From: Methanomassiliicoccaceae archaeon UBA113
Lineage (GTDB): Archaea > Thermoplasmatota > Thermoplasmata > Methanomassiliicoccales > Methanomethylophilaceae
DNA length: 29,721 nucleotides
Direction: 5' to 3'
NCBI GenBank assembly: GCA_002506175.1
Contig: DAXB01000068.1
Span: 1 to 29,721, forward strand
The notes below the pieces were generated by a model that saw only the letters and a list, made by a program, of their open reading frames with translations, did no database searches and had not been told where the DNA came from. Position 1 is the first letter of the stretch. Each line of letters opens with the position of its first letter. A program made the position numbers and the translations under genes. Of this stretch, positions 1 through 7,650 are shown piece by piece.

Positions 1-104
1 AGGTGCCCGATATAAAGCTATCCCCCCGTTTCTTTATAATATGGGGCGGGGTGGAAGATCAGGACGTGAGCAGCCGTTCTCGATTCCGGAGAGTTAATAA
101 TGCG

Positions 105-150
105 CGTGTAATTAATATAATCGTGCCCGTTACCTCCGTCAAGTGATCTC
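105..150 (+). promoter_or_regulatory. Promoter and ribosome site before the first gene
   Basis: An AT-rich TATA-like stretch (TAATTAATATAAT, about 111-123) lies about 28-40 bases before the ATG at 151. AAGTGATC just before the start resembles the GGTGATC ribosome-binding consensus. Bases 1-104 hold no convincing gene. They include a second AT-rich stretch (TTTATAATAT, about 34-43) between a C-run and a G-rich run. The upstream gene, if any, lies outside the window. Confidence 0.4.
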
Positions 151-1191
151 ATGATAAGATTCGGTCCCGCAGGAATTCCGCTCTCGTGCAAAGGACGTAC
201 GCTTCAGGATGGTATCGAGGACGTTCATAACCTCAGCCTAAGCGCTCTGGAGATTCAGATGGTCAGGGCAAGTGCCTATTCAAGGCCACCAGAGGACGAG
301 GAGATCGGAATGACGATCAACGATATCGAAGACGGTTTCGTCGTGGAGATCGTCAGGGACGGCGACAGCATCACCGATGTCAATGAGCCTATCGAGGAGG
401 ATGACGACCTCATGTTCATCCCCAACGCTTTCGCCAACAGATTCGGGGATCTCGATTTCGCGGGGAAGATGGCCAAGAGGCTTGACGTGAATCTGTCGAT
501 TCACACGCCGTACTATATGGACCTCGGATCCAACACGGACTTAACATTCACATGCATGAACAGCATCAAATACGCGGCACTTTCGTTGAATGCCCTTCAG
601 GGAGATGTCGTCGTCACCAGTCTCGGACTCTATGACGGAAAGATGGATGAGGATGAGGTCAACGACAACATTTACAGCAATGTAGCGGAGATAATGGATT
701 GGTGGCACGATCTCGGCCTCACGCCCAGGCTCGGAATCGAGATAACCGGTCAGCAGGATGTGTTCGGATCCATAGATCAGGTTCTCGACATATGCGACCA
801 GTTCGAGGGTGTCGTTCCCGTTGTCAATTTCTCCCATCACCACTCGCGCACCGGAGGAACTCTTCTCGATGTGGATGATTTCCTGAATGTCCTTGAGCAG
901 GTGGAGCCCTACAGCGACGGTCGCATCCATGCGGCTTTTGCAGGGGTCGAGTACGATGATGCCGGAAACGAGAGAAGGCTCACCGCCATCAAGAAAGGTG
1001 ACCTGAAGTTCGAACCGCTTGCAGAAGCACTCATCGAGATGAAGCCCAATGCAACGATCATATCTGCATCGCCTCTTCTCGAGCACGATGCGATGTACAT
1101 GAAGATCATCTACGAGAGGGTTCTCGCCAAGAAAGTTGCCAAAGACCTCAAAGAGAAGAAGAAGGCCGAGGCAGCAGCCGCCGGTGAGTGA
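151..1191 (+). CDS. Endonuclease-IV-like / sugar-phosphate-isomerase-type TIM barrel protein
   Basis: This 346-residue protein has the layout of the AP-endonuclease-2 TIM barrel family (endonuclease IV and xylose-isomerase-like enzymes). Visible family motifs are SIHTPYYMDLGS (first metal-ligand His), GIEITGQ (Glu), VNFSHHHS, RIHAAFAG, and the C-terminal SASPLLEHDA that matches endonuclease IV's SESPLLE. Several canonical zinc ligands appear replaced: the second-strand His is a Thr (VVVTSLG), the DxH after the sixth strand is not evident, and the last Glu (SESP) is Ala. So either the substrate differs or activity is reduced. About 20 residues at the end are Lys/Ala/Glu-rich and probably disordered. 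The SIS-domain gene starts inside its last codons, suggesting translational coupling. The fold is fairly certain; the reaction is not known. Confidence 0.75.
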   Translation: MIRFGPAGIPLSCKGRTLQDGIEDVHNLSLSALEIQMVRASAYSRPPEDEEIGMTINDIEDGFVVEIVRDGDSITDVNEPIEEDDDLMFIPNAFANRFGDLDFAGKMAKRLDVNLSIHTPYYMDLGSNTDLTFTCMNSIKYAALSLNALQGDVVVTSLGLYDGKMDEDEVNDNIYSNVAEIMDWWHDLGLTPRLGIEITGQQDVFGSIDQVLDICDQFEGVVPVVNFSHHHSRTGGTLLDVDDFLNVLEQVEPYSDGRIHAAFAGVEYDDAGNERRLTAIKKGDLKFEPLAEALIEMKPNATIISASPLLEHDAMYMKIIYERVLAKKVAKDLKEKKKAEAAAAGE

Positions 1192-1729
1192 TTTGGACGC
1201 ATTGTCCGGAATAATGAAGTATTGCCAAAGCGCAGTCGAATCGGTTGAACCCTCGAAGGAGTCCGAGCTGATAGACTCGATCCTCTCCAGCAGACGCGTT
1301 TTCATATACGGTTCGGGAAGGTCAGGGCTCATCGGGCAGCTCTTCGCGGTACGTCTTGTCCAGTTGGGATTGGATGTGCACTTTGTCGGAGAGATGACCA
1401 CGCCCATCATAACCAAGGACGATCTCACTCTTCTGATATCGAACACAGGAGTGACGTCGTCTGTGGTTCAGACCGCCAGTATCGCGAAGAGGATCGGATC
1501 GAAAGTCATATCGATCGTCGGAGTAGATGGCTGCGACCTCTCAGAGGTGTCGGATCTGACGGTCCTGTTACGTGTCCAGAAGAACGAGGAGACGAAGAAG
1601 ATCGCCCCACTCGGTACAATATTCGAGGATTCAGCTCTCCTGTTCTTCGAAGGTGTTGTCTGTCATATCATGGAAAAGGAAGGAATAACCGAAGAGGATA
1701 TGCGCAGCAGACATGCCATATGGGTCTGA
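1184..1729 (+). CDS. SIS-domain protein, 6-phospho-3-hexuloisomerase (HxlB/PHI)-like
   Basis: I choose the GTG at 1184, which overlaps the stop of the upstream gene by eight bases and gives 181 residues; the ATG at 1214 is an alternative. The SIS sugar-phosphate-binding core is clear: IYGSGRSGLIG, then VGEMTTPIITKDDLTLLIS and NTGVTSSVV. The C-terminus PLGTIFEDSALLF...MRSRHAIWV follows the HxlB pattern (PMGTxFE...MxxRHAxxE). HxlB isomerises 3-hexulose-6-phosphate to fructose-6-phosphate. In archaea it is normally paired with hexulose-phosphate synthase for pentose supply or formaldehyde fixation. That partner is not next to it; the neighbour is a different TIM barrel. A different phosphosugar substrate is therefore possible. 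Confidence 0.75.
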   Translation: MSDLDALSGIMKYCQSAVESVEPSKESELIDSILSSRRVFIYGSGRSGLIGQLFAVRLVQLGLDVHFVGEMTTPIITKDDLTLLISNTGVTSSVVQTASIAKRIGSKVISIVGVDGCDLSEVSDLTVLLRVQKNEETKKIAPLGTIFEDSALLFFEGVVCHIMEKEGITEEDMRSRHAIWV

Positions 1730-2095
1730 TTATTCTGTGAACAGGGCCGATGCATCTTCCACAGTATCGTCAATCTTGTAGAATGCGAATTCCTTGGCGT
1801 AAACGTCTACTTTCATCAGGATCCCGCGTTCGAAGAACCTCTTGAACAGTGCGATGTCAGTTTCAGACGGTTCGGTTCCGCCTTCTTCGGATCCAACGCA
1901 TAATGCGACCGGATCGGAATCAGAGATGCCGGTTATGCAGACGAATTCGCCGTTGATGTCGGATTCCTTTTTTCCTGACAGGATTATCCCCGCAGACGGT
2001 TTCTCGAGCAGCATGGATTCTACCGTTTCTGCAATCCTTCCGATCACGGATTCGTTCAGAAGGATATCCGCATGTGTCCCGAGTCTGTCTGCCAT
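1730..2095 (-). CDS. Small protein resembling a JAB/RadC-type (MPN) domain without catalytic histidines
   Basis: This 121-residue protein has no family I can name with certainty. Residues about 10-60 (helix, then KPSAGIILSGKKE and FVCITGIS) fit the N-terminal half of an MPN/JAB domain, where ExxGxLxG is followed by strands. Residues about 73-100 (GGTEPSETDIALFKRFFERG) closely resemble the RadC segment PxPSxxDIALTRRLxEAG that follows the zinc-binding HxHP. The HxHP itself is missing, so no zinc hydrolase activity is expected. It lies 38 bases downstream of a ubiquitin-like beta-grasp gene on the same strand, an association seen for true JAB peptidases. The MPN assignment is inference from motif order. 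Confidence 0.6.
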   Translation of the reverse strand: MADRLGTHADILLNESVIGRIAETVESMLLEKPSAGIILSGKKESDINGEFVCITGISDSDPVALCVGSEEGGTEPSETDIALFKRFFERGILMKVDVYAKEFAFYKIDDTVEDASALFTE

Positions 2096-2133
2096 GGATG
2101 ACGAATGAACGAACGGGATAATCTACCTGTTGA

Positions 2134-2367
2134 TTACACGGATTGCACGGTGTTGCATTCCATGATGAATATTGTATCGTCATTCAGTATAACATCAGAT
2201 ACTTTCTCGTTGTCTTTCAACACTGTGCATCCGTTTCTGAGTACGAAGCCATCTTCCATCCAGAACTCGCTCGCTATGCGTCTTATCTCAGTGACTTTTT
2301 CCTTGCCGGAGACTTCTATCCGCAGACTCATGTCCTTTCTCGGGTCCTTAAGGGTGAATGTTAACAA
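2134..2367 (-). CDS. Ubiquitin-like beta-grasp small protein
   Basis: This 77-residue protein starts with TTG, preceded by AGGCGAT a few bases upstream. The pattern matches a ubiquitin or YukD-like fold: a beta hairpin (LTFTLKDPRKDMSLRIEV), a helix (VTEIRRIASEFWM), then LRNGCTVLKDNEKVSD and DDTIFIMEC, which parallels ubiquitin's G-x-x-L-x-D...L-x-D-x-x-I-x-x-x-x-x-I ending. Starting at internal Met13 would remove the first strand, so the TTG start is preferred. The C-terminus is TVQSV, with no exposed di-glycine. Conjugation of the SAMP or ubiquitin type is therefore not expected without processing, and a binding role is more likely. It is probably cotranscribed with the MPN-like gene. Confidence 0.6.
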   Translation of the reverse strand: MLTFTLKDPRKDMSLRIEVSGKEKVTEIRRIASEFWMEDGFVLRNGCTVLKDNEKVSDVILNDDTIFIMECNTVQSV

Positions 2368-2449
2368 GTGTATCGCCTATGCAACATCTTTCGGGTGGAT
2401 AGATAAACCATGTATCGGCTTTTTAAGCAGTTAGGAACTTAGAGGGTCC

Positions 2450-2659
2450 ATGGCGAACATAAGACTTCCCGACCATTCACACTGCAAGTACTGCGGGGAT
2501 CCCATTCCTTTCGGCGATGATTATTGCGGAGACGAATGCAGGAGGCAGTACGACCTGAGGGAGTCGAAGGACAAGAGGAAGGATTACATCTTCTACGGTG
2601 TGACCATTGCCATAATCGCTGCTTTGATAGTCATAAGGTACGCAACGCTTCAGATGTGA
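2450..2659 (+). CDS. Zinc-ribbon membrane protein, DUF2116 type
   Basis: This 69-residue protein has an N-terminal zinc ribbon (C-K-Y-C-G-D-P-I-P ... Y-C-G-D-E-C-R) resembling the archaeal DUF2116 family. A charged linker (RESKDKRKD) and one transmembrane helix near the C-terminus (FYGVTIAIIAALIVIRY) follow. It is likely a tail-anchored membrane protein with the zinc ribbon in the cytoplasm. A TATA-like CTTTTTAAGC lies about 20-30 bases before the ATG. Its last 29 bases overlap the 3' end of the convergent folP gene. Function is unknown. Confidence 0.8.
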   Translation: MANIRLPDHSHCKYCGDPIPFGDDYCGDECRRQYDLRESKDKRKDYIFYGVTIAIIAALIVIRYATLQM

Positions 2660-3428
2660 CTTTCACATCATGGGTGCGGATGATAGATGCTCCCGACCTG
2701 ACGGATTCAGCCGATAGCATCGCTGATGCAACGTCAACATCTTCGTCCGGCATGAATTGGCGTACGAAGCGTTTTCTGGACAGCCCTATGAGGACGGGGT
2801 ACTCCTTTCCGAGGAACGAGCAGTCTTTCGCAATGGACATATTCTGATCCGGGCTCTTGCCGAATCCTAAGCCCGGATCTATAATGATATTATTATGTAA
2901 TATTCCTGAAGACTCCGCTTCGAGGCATTTGGAATACAGGGATTCCTTGATTCTAATTCTGTAATCATCGCCCATGGATGATCCGTGTGTGTCATCGATG
3001 GTTCCATTCATATGGCTTATAACGACAGCGGCCCCGTAATCCGAGCATACCTTCACCATCCCATCATTGCGTAGTCCGTTAACATCGTTGATCATGTCCG
3101 CACCGAGCCTGAGGCACATCTCCGCGGTCTCGGCATGCATCGTGTCGATGGAAACCGGTATCGATACGGAAGGCAGAAGGGCCTTCAGCACCGGTTCTAG
3201 TCTTGACATCTCGTCTTCCGGGGACAATCTATCCGATCCCGGACGGGTGGATTCAGCCCCCACATCGATTATGGATGCTCCCAGATCCACCATGCTGAAT
3301 GCGTGGTCGAGAGCTTTGGGGACAGCGTTCCATCTGCCGCCGTCGGAAAACGAATCCGGGGTTACGTTCAGTATCCCCATGATGAGAGGGGGGCTGTCTA
3401 GAACCCCCCTCCTGCACACTATGTGCAT
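2631..3428 (-). CDS. folP: Dihydropteroate synthase
   Basis: This 265-residue TIM barrel condenses para-aminobenzoate with hydroxymethyl-dihydropterin pyrophosphate in folate synthesis. All signature motifs are present in order: GILNVTPDSFSDGG, DVGAESTRPGS, SIDTM, INDVNG, HMNG, DPGLGFGKSPDQN, GLSRKRF and RTHDV. The open frame extends about 49 codons upstream, but that part overlaps the hdrD-like gene. The ATG at 3428, one base after that gene's TGA, gives the normal family length. It is the last gene of the larA operon. The motifs match classical DHPS, but a related pterin acceptor in archaea cannot be excluded. Confidence 0.9.
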   Translation of the reverse strand: MHIVCRRGVLDSPPLIMGILNVTPDSFSDGGRWNAVPKALDHAFSMVDLGASIIDVGAESTRPGSDRLSPEDEMSRLEPVLKALLPSVSIPVSIDTMHAETAEMCLRLGADMINDVNGLRNDGMVKVCSDYGAAVVISHMNGTIDDTHGSSMGDDYRIRIKESLYSKCLEAESSGILHNNIIIDPGLGFGKSPDQNMSIAKDCSFLGKEYPVLIGLSRKRFVRQFMPDEDVDVASAMLSAESVRSGASIIRTHDVKVTSEALRTL

Positions 3429-3429
3429 C

Positions 3430-4527
3430 TCACAGAAGTTCGTCGATGATCTCGACGAGGTCCCTGACCTGTATCTTTCTGTCACCCACTGCGGATGAGA
3501 GGTTGTTGACACAGAACGGACAGGTTGTGATGATGAGATCGGCGAATGCGGCCTCATCCAGCCTGGTGGAAGCAATGGTCATCGATTCCTCAGGGTATGC
3601 AGACCTCACTCCTCCGCCGCCTCCGCAGCAGTGGCTGGTCTTGCGGTTGTACTCCATCTCCTTGAACTGGAGGCCGGGGATCTTCTTGATGACCTCTCTG
3701 GGGGGTTCATAGACTCCGCAGTGCCTTCCGAGGTGGCAGGGGTCGTGGTACGTGGCCTTGACGCCGTCCATCGGTTTGAGCTTGAGGTCTTTCTTTGCCA
3801 GGTACTCGGTGATGTGGAGCACCTCGAACGGAACGTCCACGTACTTGGGATACTCCAATTTGAACATCCTGTAACAACCGGCGCATGCGAGGACCAGCGT
3901 CTCGATTCCGAGGGCCTTGATCGCATCTACGTTCTTTTGCATCATCTTGGTGACATCTTCCTGAGGCCATCCGACCCTCTGCATGACCGATCCGCAGCAG
4001 GTCTCATCGATGGTGGTGAAGTCGTCTCCGAGTTTATCGAGGATGGACAGTGTCGCTTCCGCGGTCTTCTTGGATCTGTATGTGGCGGTACATCCGACGA
4101 AGTATCCGATCTTCGCTTTGTGGGGTGTTCTTCCGAGGACTTCTGCTCTGGGAGCGGTCTCGGCGAACGGGTTGCCGAACTCTTTGATGTTGTCGCACAT
4201 CGCTTTGTGCTTGGGCAGGATATTGCCGTTCTTCACGAGGTCTGCGCGGCAGAGCTCGATGATATCGACGATATCGACCTTGGAGGGGCATCTCCTCACG
4301 CAGTCCGCACATGTTGTGCAGGTGTACATGTTCCTGACAACAGATTCATCTGCCTGGAGCTCACCGTTGAGGAGTCCGTATGAGAGGATGATGCGTCCTC
4401 TCGACAGCGCCGTATCCCAGCCGATCGCCTTGAACGATGGGCATACGCTCTTGCAGAAACCGCACATCGTGCAGACATTCACTGCTTTCCTGACTTTTTC
4501 CAAATTATCTGTTTCGAATCCGCTCAT
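3430..4527 (-). CDS. Iron-sulfur CCG-domain oxidoreductase, HdrD/GlcF-like
   Basis: This 365-residue protein has two N-terminal 4Fe-4S ferredoxin motifs (CTMCGFCKSVCP and CTTCADCVRRCP). Two CCG domains follow: GCTATY...ETCCGSV...CAGC, then HDPCHLGRHCG...SHCCGGGGG...CPFC. This is the architecture of HdrD (CoM-CoB heterodisulfide reductase catalytic subunit), GlcF/LldF and LutA. The cysteines needed for two cubane clusters and two CCG-bound clusters are all visible. No HdrE, FAD oxidase (GlcD) or HdrB/C partner lies beside it. Its ATG follows the larA TAA directly, so the two are one operon. That context suggests electron transfer linked to a 2-hydroxyacid, although a heterodisulfide reductase role is an equally real option in a methanogen. 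Confidence 0.85.
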   Translation of the reverse strand: MSGFETDNLEKVRKAVNVCTMCGFCKSVCPSFKAIGWDTALSRGRIILSYGLLNGELQADESVVRNMYTCTTCADCVRRCPSKVDIVDIIELCRADLVKNGNILPKHKAMCDNIKEFGNPFAETAPRAEVLGRTPHKAKIGYFVGCTATYRSKKTAEATLSILDKLGDDFTTIDETCCGSVMQRVGWPQEDVTKMMQKNVDAIKALGIETLVLACAGCYRMFKLEYPKYVDVPFEVLHITEYLAKKDLKLKPMDGVKATYHDPCHLGRHCGVYEPPREVIKKIPGLQFKEMEYNRKTSHCCGGGGGVRSAYPEESMTIASTRLDEAAFADLIITTCPFCVNNLSSAVGDRKIQVRDLVEIIDELL

Positions 4528-5769
4528 TTATTCCACCCTCGGGATGGTGACGCTTCCGTCCATAAGCACGATGACGCGGGATTTGGGGTTCTCTGAGAGA
4601 GCTTTCTTCAGCGCATCTCCTACTGTGGGGAAGGGAGTAATGTTAGCTTTCTTGAGGATTTCGGGGTCTAGGTCCGTGACTGCCCAAATGGACGCCCATG
4701 TGGCTATCTCTGCCATCTTGGCGGCCTTGTGGTATCCCAGTTTGTATTCTGTCCTGAGATTCTCCAGGACCTTGTTCGGGTCGTTAGATGAGGACAGCTG
4801 GTTGAGGAACGTCGGATGTCCGATTCCCTCTCTGCACTTGGAGACCATGACGATCTTTCCGCCCTCCTTGAGTGCCCATTTGCCGTTATCCAGTGCTTTC
4901 TGCGACTGGTACAGGTCGACATCCATGGGGTATGGTGCGACGGTGATGACTACATCCGCTTTCTCGGGGATGGGCACGGAGAATACCTCGTTCGCGTACT
5001 CTACGGCTTTGTCGAATGCGGGGTTGAGTTCTCCGGATACCGCTTTGTAGATGTTCTGGTGCCTGTCAAGGACCATCTGGATCGAGAAGATCTTCTTCCC
5101 TTTGACGACCTCGAGAGCATCCATCATGTCCTCGTGCACAGGGTTGCCCTTGAGGGCTAGTGCCTGTGCCTCCTTCTTCATGGCGAGCTTGTGGTTGGTC
5201 TCGACGGTCTTGAACGATGCGACTCCGGGCAGGAATGATTTCCTTCCTCCGGTGTATCCCGCGAAGTAGTGGGGCTCGACAGATGTGATAATGACGAGAC
5301 GGTCCGCATCCACAGCCATTTTGTTGACTTCCATGGGGGTTCCGTTCTTCGAGGTACCGAGGAACACGCACTCGGAGTTCTTTGCATCGTGGCAGAATAT
5401 GCGGTCTTTCAGATCGTTGTAGTGCTTTCCGAATACGAAGTTGTACTCCTCTTCGGTCATGTCTCTGTGAGTGCCGGTTGCGACGAGGTACCTGGCTTTC
5501 CTGAGGTCCATCCTCTTGGAGAGTGCATCGAGCACCTTTGCAGTAGGGGTCGGGCGTGTACCGTCATTGACGATGAACACGACATCCTCTCCGCCTTTGA
5601 GGAACTCATCCATGGAAGCGTATCCGAGCGGGTTGTCGATGGATTCTCCGATGACCGCATCGGGGTCACCGCATTCCACGTCCTTCGGATAGAAGGTTCC
5701 AACATAGCATTCGTCGGGGATGTCCACTTTCTGGACCCCGTCCTTTCCGTACTTCACATCTACGATCAT
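4528..5769 (-). CDS. larA: LarA-family nickel-pincer 2-hydroxyacid racemase/epimerase
   Basis: This 413-residue protein matches lactate racemase LarA, which uses a nickel-pincer nucleotide covalently bound to a lysine. Key residues line up with those of the Lactobacillus plantarum enzyme at a constant offset of seven: His101 in ATGTHRD (known His108), His167 in VEPHYFAGY (His174), the cofactor lysine Lys177 in GGRKSFLPG (Lys184) and His193 in ETNHK (His200). The N-terminal NDGTRPTPT motif is also present. The cofactor genes larB, larC and larE are not in this window. It heads a three-gene operon with the iron-sulfur protein and folP. The true substrate may be another 2-hydroxyacid, because LarA homologues are diverse. 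The ATG at 5769 is the only sensible start. Confidence 0.85.
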   Translation of the reverse strand: MIVDVKYGKDGVQKVDIPDECYVGTFYPKDVECGDPDAVIGESIDNPLGYASMDEFLKGGEDVVFIVNDGTRPTPTAKVLDALSKRMDLRKARYLVATGTHRDMTEEEYNFVFGKHYNDLKDRIFCHDAKNSECVFLGTSKNGTPMEVNKMAVDADRLVIITSVEPHYFAGYTGGRKSFLPGVASFKTVETNHKLAMKKEAQALALKGNPVHEDMMDALEVVKGKKIFSIQMVLDRHQNIYKAVSGELNPAFDKAVEYANEVFSVPIPEKADVVITVAPYPMDVDLYQSQKALDNGKWALKEGGKIVMVSKCREGIGHPTFLNQLSSSNDPNKVLENLRTEYKLGYHKAAKMAEIATWASIWAVTDLDPEILKKANITPFPTVGDALKKALSENPKSRVIVLMDGSVTIPRVE

Positions 5770-5889
5770 GGGATCGGGGGTCTATTGTTCTAACGTGTAA
5801 ATAAAGGGGTGCGCGCGTGAGGGTGCTTTGTGCGCAGTTTAGCGTCCACCAAACGTTTAAACGGCCCTCACCCCGTATCGGATGACGAT
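5770..5889. promoter_or_regulatory. Divergent promoter region for larA and thiL
   Basis: This 120-base spacer separates larA (leftward) and thiL (rightward). GTTTAAAC at 5855-5862 lies about 28 bases before the thiL ATG, placing the transcription start at or next to the start codon (leaderless). On the other strand, TTTATTTACAC (about 5794-5804) lies about 25-35 bases before the larA ATG. The sites are read from sequence only. Confidence 0.45.
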
Positions 5890-6822
5890 ATGACACTCAT
5901 AGGAGACATCGGAGAGCGCCAGCTCATCGAAGATTTCAAGACATTTCTCAGGCCGGAAGGCCGTGTGGGTCCCGGTGACGATGCCGCAGTTATTGGTAAG
6001 GATGTGGTCGTCACCACAGATCTTGTGACGTTCGATAGGCATTTCCCGGCAGGCATGACCTATGAGCAGTTCGGATGGTACGCGGCAGCCGTCAATTTCA
6101 GTGATCTTGCGGCCATGGGTGCAAGGCCGATAGGTCTCACCGCAGCGCTCGCATTGCCCTTGGATCTGGATGTCCAGGCTGCTTACGATATCATGAGCGG
6201 TATGGATCAATGTGCAGAGTTCTGCGGGACGGGCGTCGTCGGAGGAGATACCAAGGTCGGGCCTGGAATCGTGGCAGGCACTGCGATAGGTTCGATGGAT
6301 GGAATCAAACCCATGCTGAGGTCCGGAGCAAAACCAGGGGATGTGGTCGCCGTGACGGGGCCCTTGGGCGGGCCGGCTGCCGGATTCGCGGCATTGGATC
6401 ACGGAATCGACTGTCAGGAGGCCAAAGACGCTCTTTATCTCCCTGTTCCGAGGGTGGCCGAGGGCGTTGCGATGGCAAAAACCGGTGCGGTCACGTCTTG
6501 CATGGATCTGTCTGACGGATTGGGAACGGCACTGAACACATTGTGTTCCAGGTCAAATGTGGGAATCGATGTAGAGTTCGATTTCCTCATCCATCAGAGC
6601 TATGTGGATGATATCGCGGCTCAGACGGGGATTCCCCTGGAGAAGCTTCTTTTGGATTGGGGCGGCGAGTACGAGTTGGTCTTCACAGCCGACAAGGACC
6701 GTCTCAAGAAGCTCTACGACGCGGATGTGGAATTTTCCATTATCGGGATGGTTCACGAAGGAGACCATCCGGAGCTGATACGCGATAATAAGCGGAGCGA
6801 CATAGGTTTCGGAGAATACTGA
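5890..6822 (+). CDS. thiL: Thiamine-monophosphate kinase
   Basis: This 310-residue protein phosphorylates thiamine monophosphate to thiamine pyrophosphate with ATP. ThiL/PurM-like signatures are visible: GDIGERQLIEDF, VGPGDDAAVI, TTDLVTFDRHF, GWYAAAVNFSDLAAMGARP, VGGDT, MDLSDGLGTAL and the C-terminal WGGEYELVFT. The frame is open 20 codons further upstream, but the family start is the ATG at 5890 (MTLIGDIGE). That position also fits the TATA box at 5855-5862. It is monocistronic and convergent with the prepilin peptidase gene, with only three bases between the stop codons. Confidence 0.9.
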   Translation: MTLIGDIGERQLIEDFKTFLRPEGRVGPGDDAAVIGKDVVVTTDLVTFDRHFPAGMTYEQFGWYAAAVNFSDLAAMGARPIGLTAALALPLDLDVQAAYDIMSGMDQCAEFCGTGVVGGDTKVGPGIVAGTAIGSMDGIKPMLRSGAKPGDVVAVTGPLGGPAAGFAALDHGIDCQEAKDALYLPVPRVAEGVAMAKTGAVTSCMDLSDGLGTALNTLCSRSNVGIDVEFDFLIHQSYVDDIAAQTGIPLEKLLLDWGGEYELVFTADKDRLKKLYDADVEFSIIGMVHEGDHPELIRDNKRSDIGFGEY

Positions 6823-6825
6823 CCC

Positions 6826-7599
6826 TCATATCAGTAGGAACAGCGGGCTTCCGACGGACATCGTCATGATGAACGATGCGGTCACAGGGATTATGAACGG
6901 TATTTTCCAAGTAACCCTCACATCTTTGAATCCAGCATTCCGAAGCCTTCCATACACGCCCGAGTCATCATCGGGTCTTATTCTCACTTTCAGTCCGTCT
7001 TTGGCATCTTCGACAGGCCATACGAACGATCTCTCCGCCTCATCCAGATCCATGGTCCTGGATATCGAGAGACCATTCCCGTTCATCATATTGCGAAGGG
7101 CCAACGGAACAGCTGAGATCAGAGTCAGGACTAGCGACATCATCAGAGTGCAGAAACTCGGACAGAAGACATATCCTGCCGGGAATACAGGTCCGATTAT
7201 CGTGCATTCTGGGAAGAACGGGAATGCCATGGAGATCGATATCAGGGCCTTGGCATCCGCACCGCCTTTCAGGATCCCGGAGCAGTACATCCCGAAGAAC
7301 GAGAAGAACATGATGGGGATCATCATGTAATGCGGATCGAATGTCAGAATCAGACAGGATGATGCTGCTATCGCGGGAGGTACGGCCAGCCATCCCGATA
7401 GTTGCTCCGAGAAGAGAAGGGCCGTCAGAATCACATTGCCGATCAAAGCCAGCACGTTGCCGTCGTAGATGAACAGCATGGCGGAGCCTAAGATGCATAG
7501 TGCGATCCAGCACAGATCATCGACCTCGCGTTTTTTCCAATCCTGGATGGATGCTGTAAGCAGTATAAATGAGCACAAGGCCACCGATAATCCGTACAT
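6826..7599 (-). CDS. Archaeal type IV prepilin peptidase (A24 aspartyl membrane protease)
   Basis: This 257-residue polytopic membrane protein removes class III signal peptides from type IV pilins or archaellins. The two catalytic aspartates of the A24 family are visible: Asp20 in SIQDWKKREV, just after the first membrane helix, and Asp115 in the GGAD motif. Several hydrophobic segments lie between residues 1 and 170 and a last one is at the C-terminus (IPFIIPVTASFIMTM). A soluble insert of about 70 residues (about 168-235) precedes the last helix, as in FlaK/PibD relatives. No pilin, archaellin or secretion ATPase gene lies nearby. I cannot tell whether the substrates are archaellins, pilins or sugar-binding proteins. 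Confidence 0.8.
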   Translation of the reverse strand: MYGLSVALCSFILLTASIQDWKKREVDDLCWIALCILGSAMLFIYDGNVLALIGNVILTALLFSEQLSGWLAVPPAIAASSCLILTFDPHYMMIPIMFFSFFGMYCSGILKGGADAKALISISMAFPFFPECTIIGPVFPAGYVFCPSFCTLMMSLVLTLISAVPLALRNMMNGNGLSISRTMDLDEAERSFVWPVEDAKDGLKVRIRPDDDSGVYGRLRNAGFKDVRVTWKIPFIIPVTASFIMTMSVGSPLFLLI

Positions 7600-7650
7600 G
7601 ACTGCTTCCGAGACCTTCCTATTATTAACAGAGTAGGCTATCTCGTAAGC

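Noticed and set aside
1..104. End of an upstream gene
   Set aside because: No frame with convincing coding character ends here; only AT-rich and C/G-run stretches are seen.
541..1446. Long minus-strand frame of 301 codons
   Set aside because: It runs antisense through two well-supported genes and has no recognisable motifs.
3429..3575. Longer folP start
   Set aside because: The extra 49 codons lie inside the hdrD-like gene and do not match dihydropteroate synthases.
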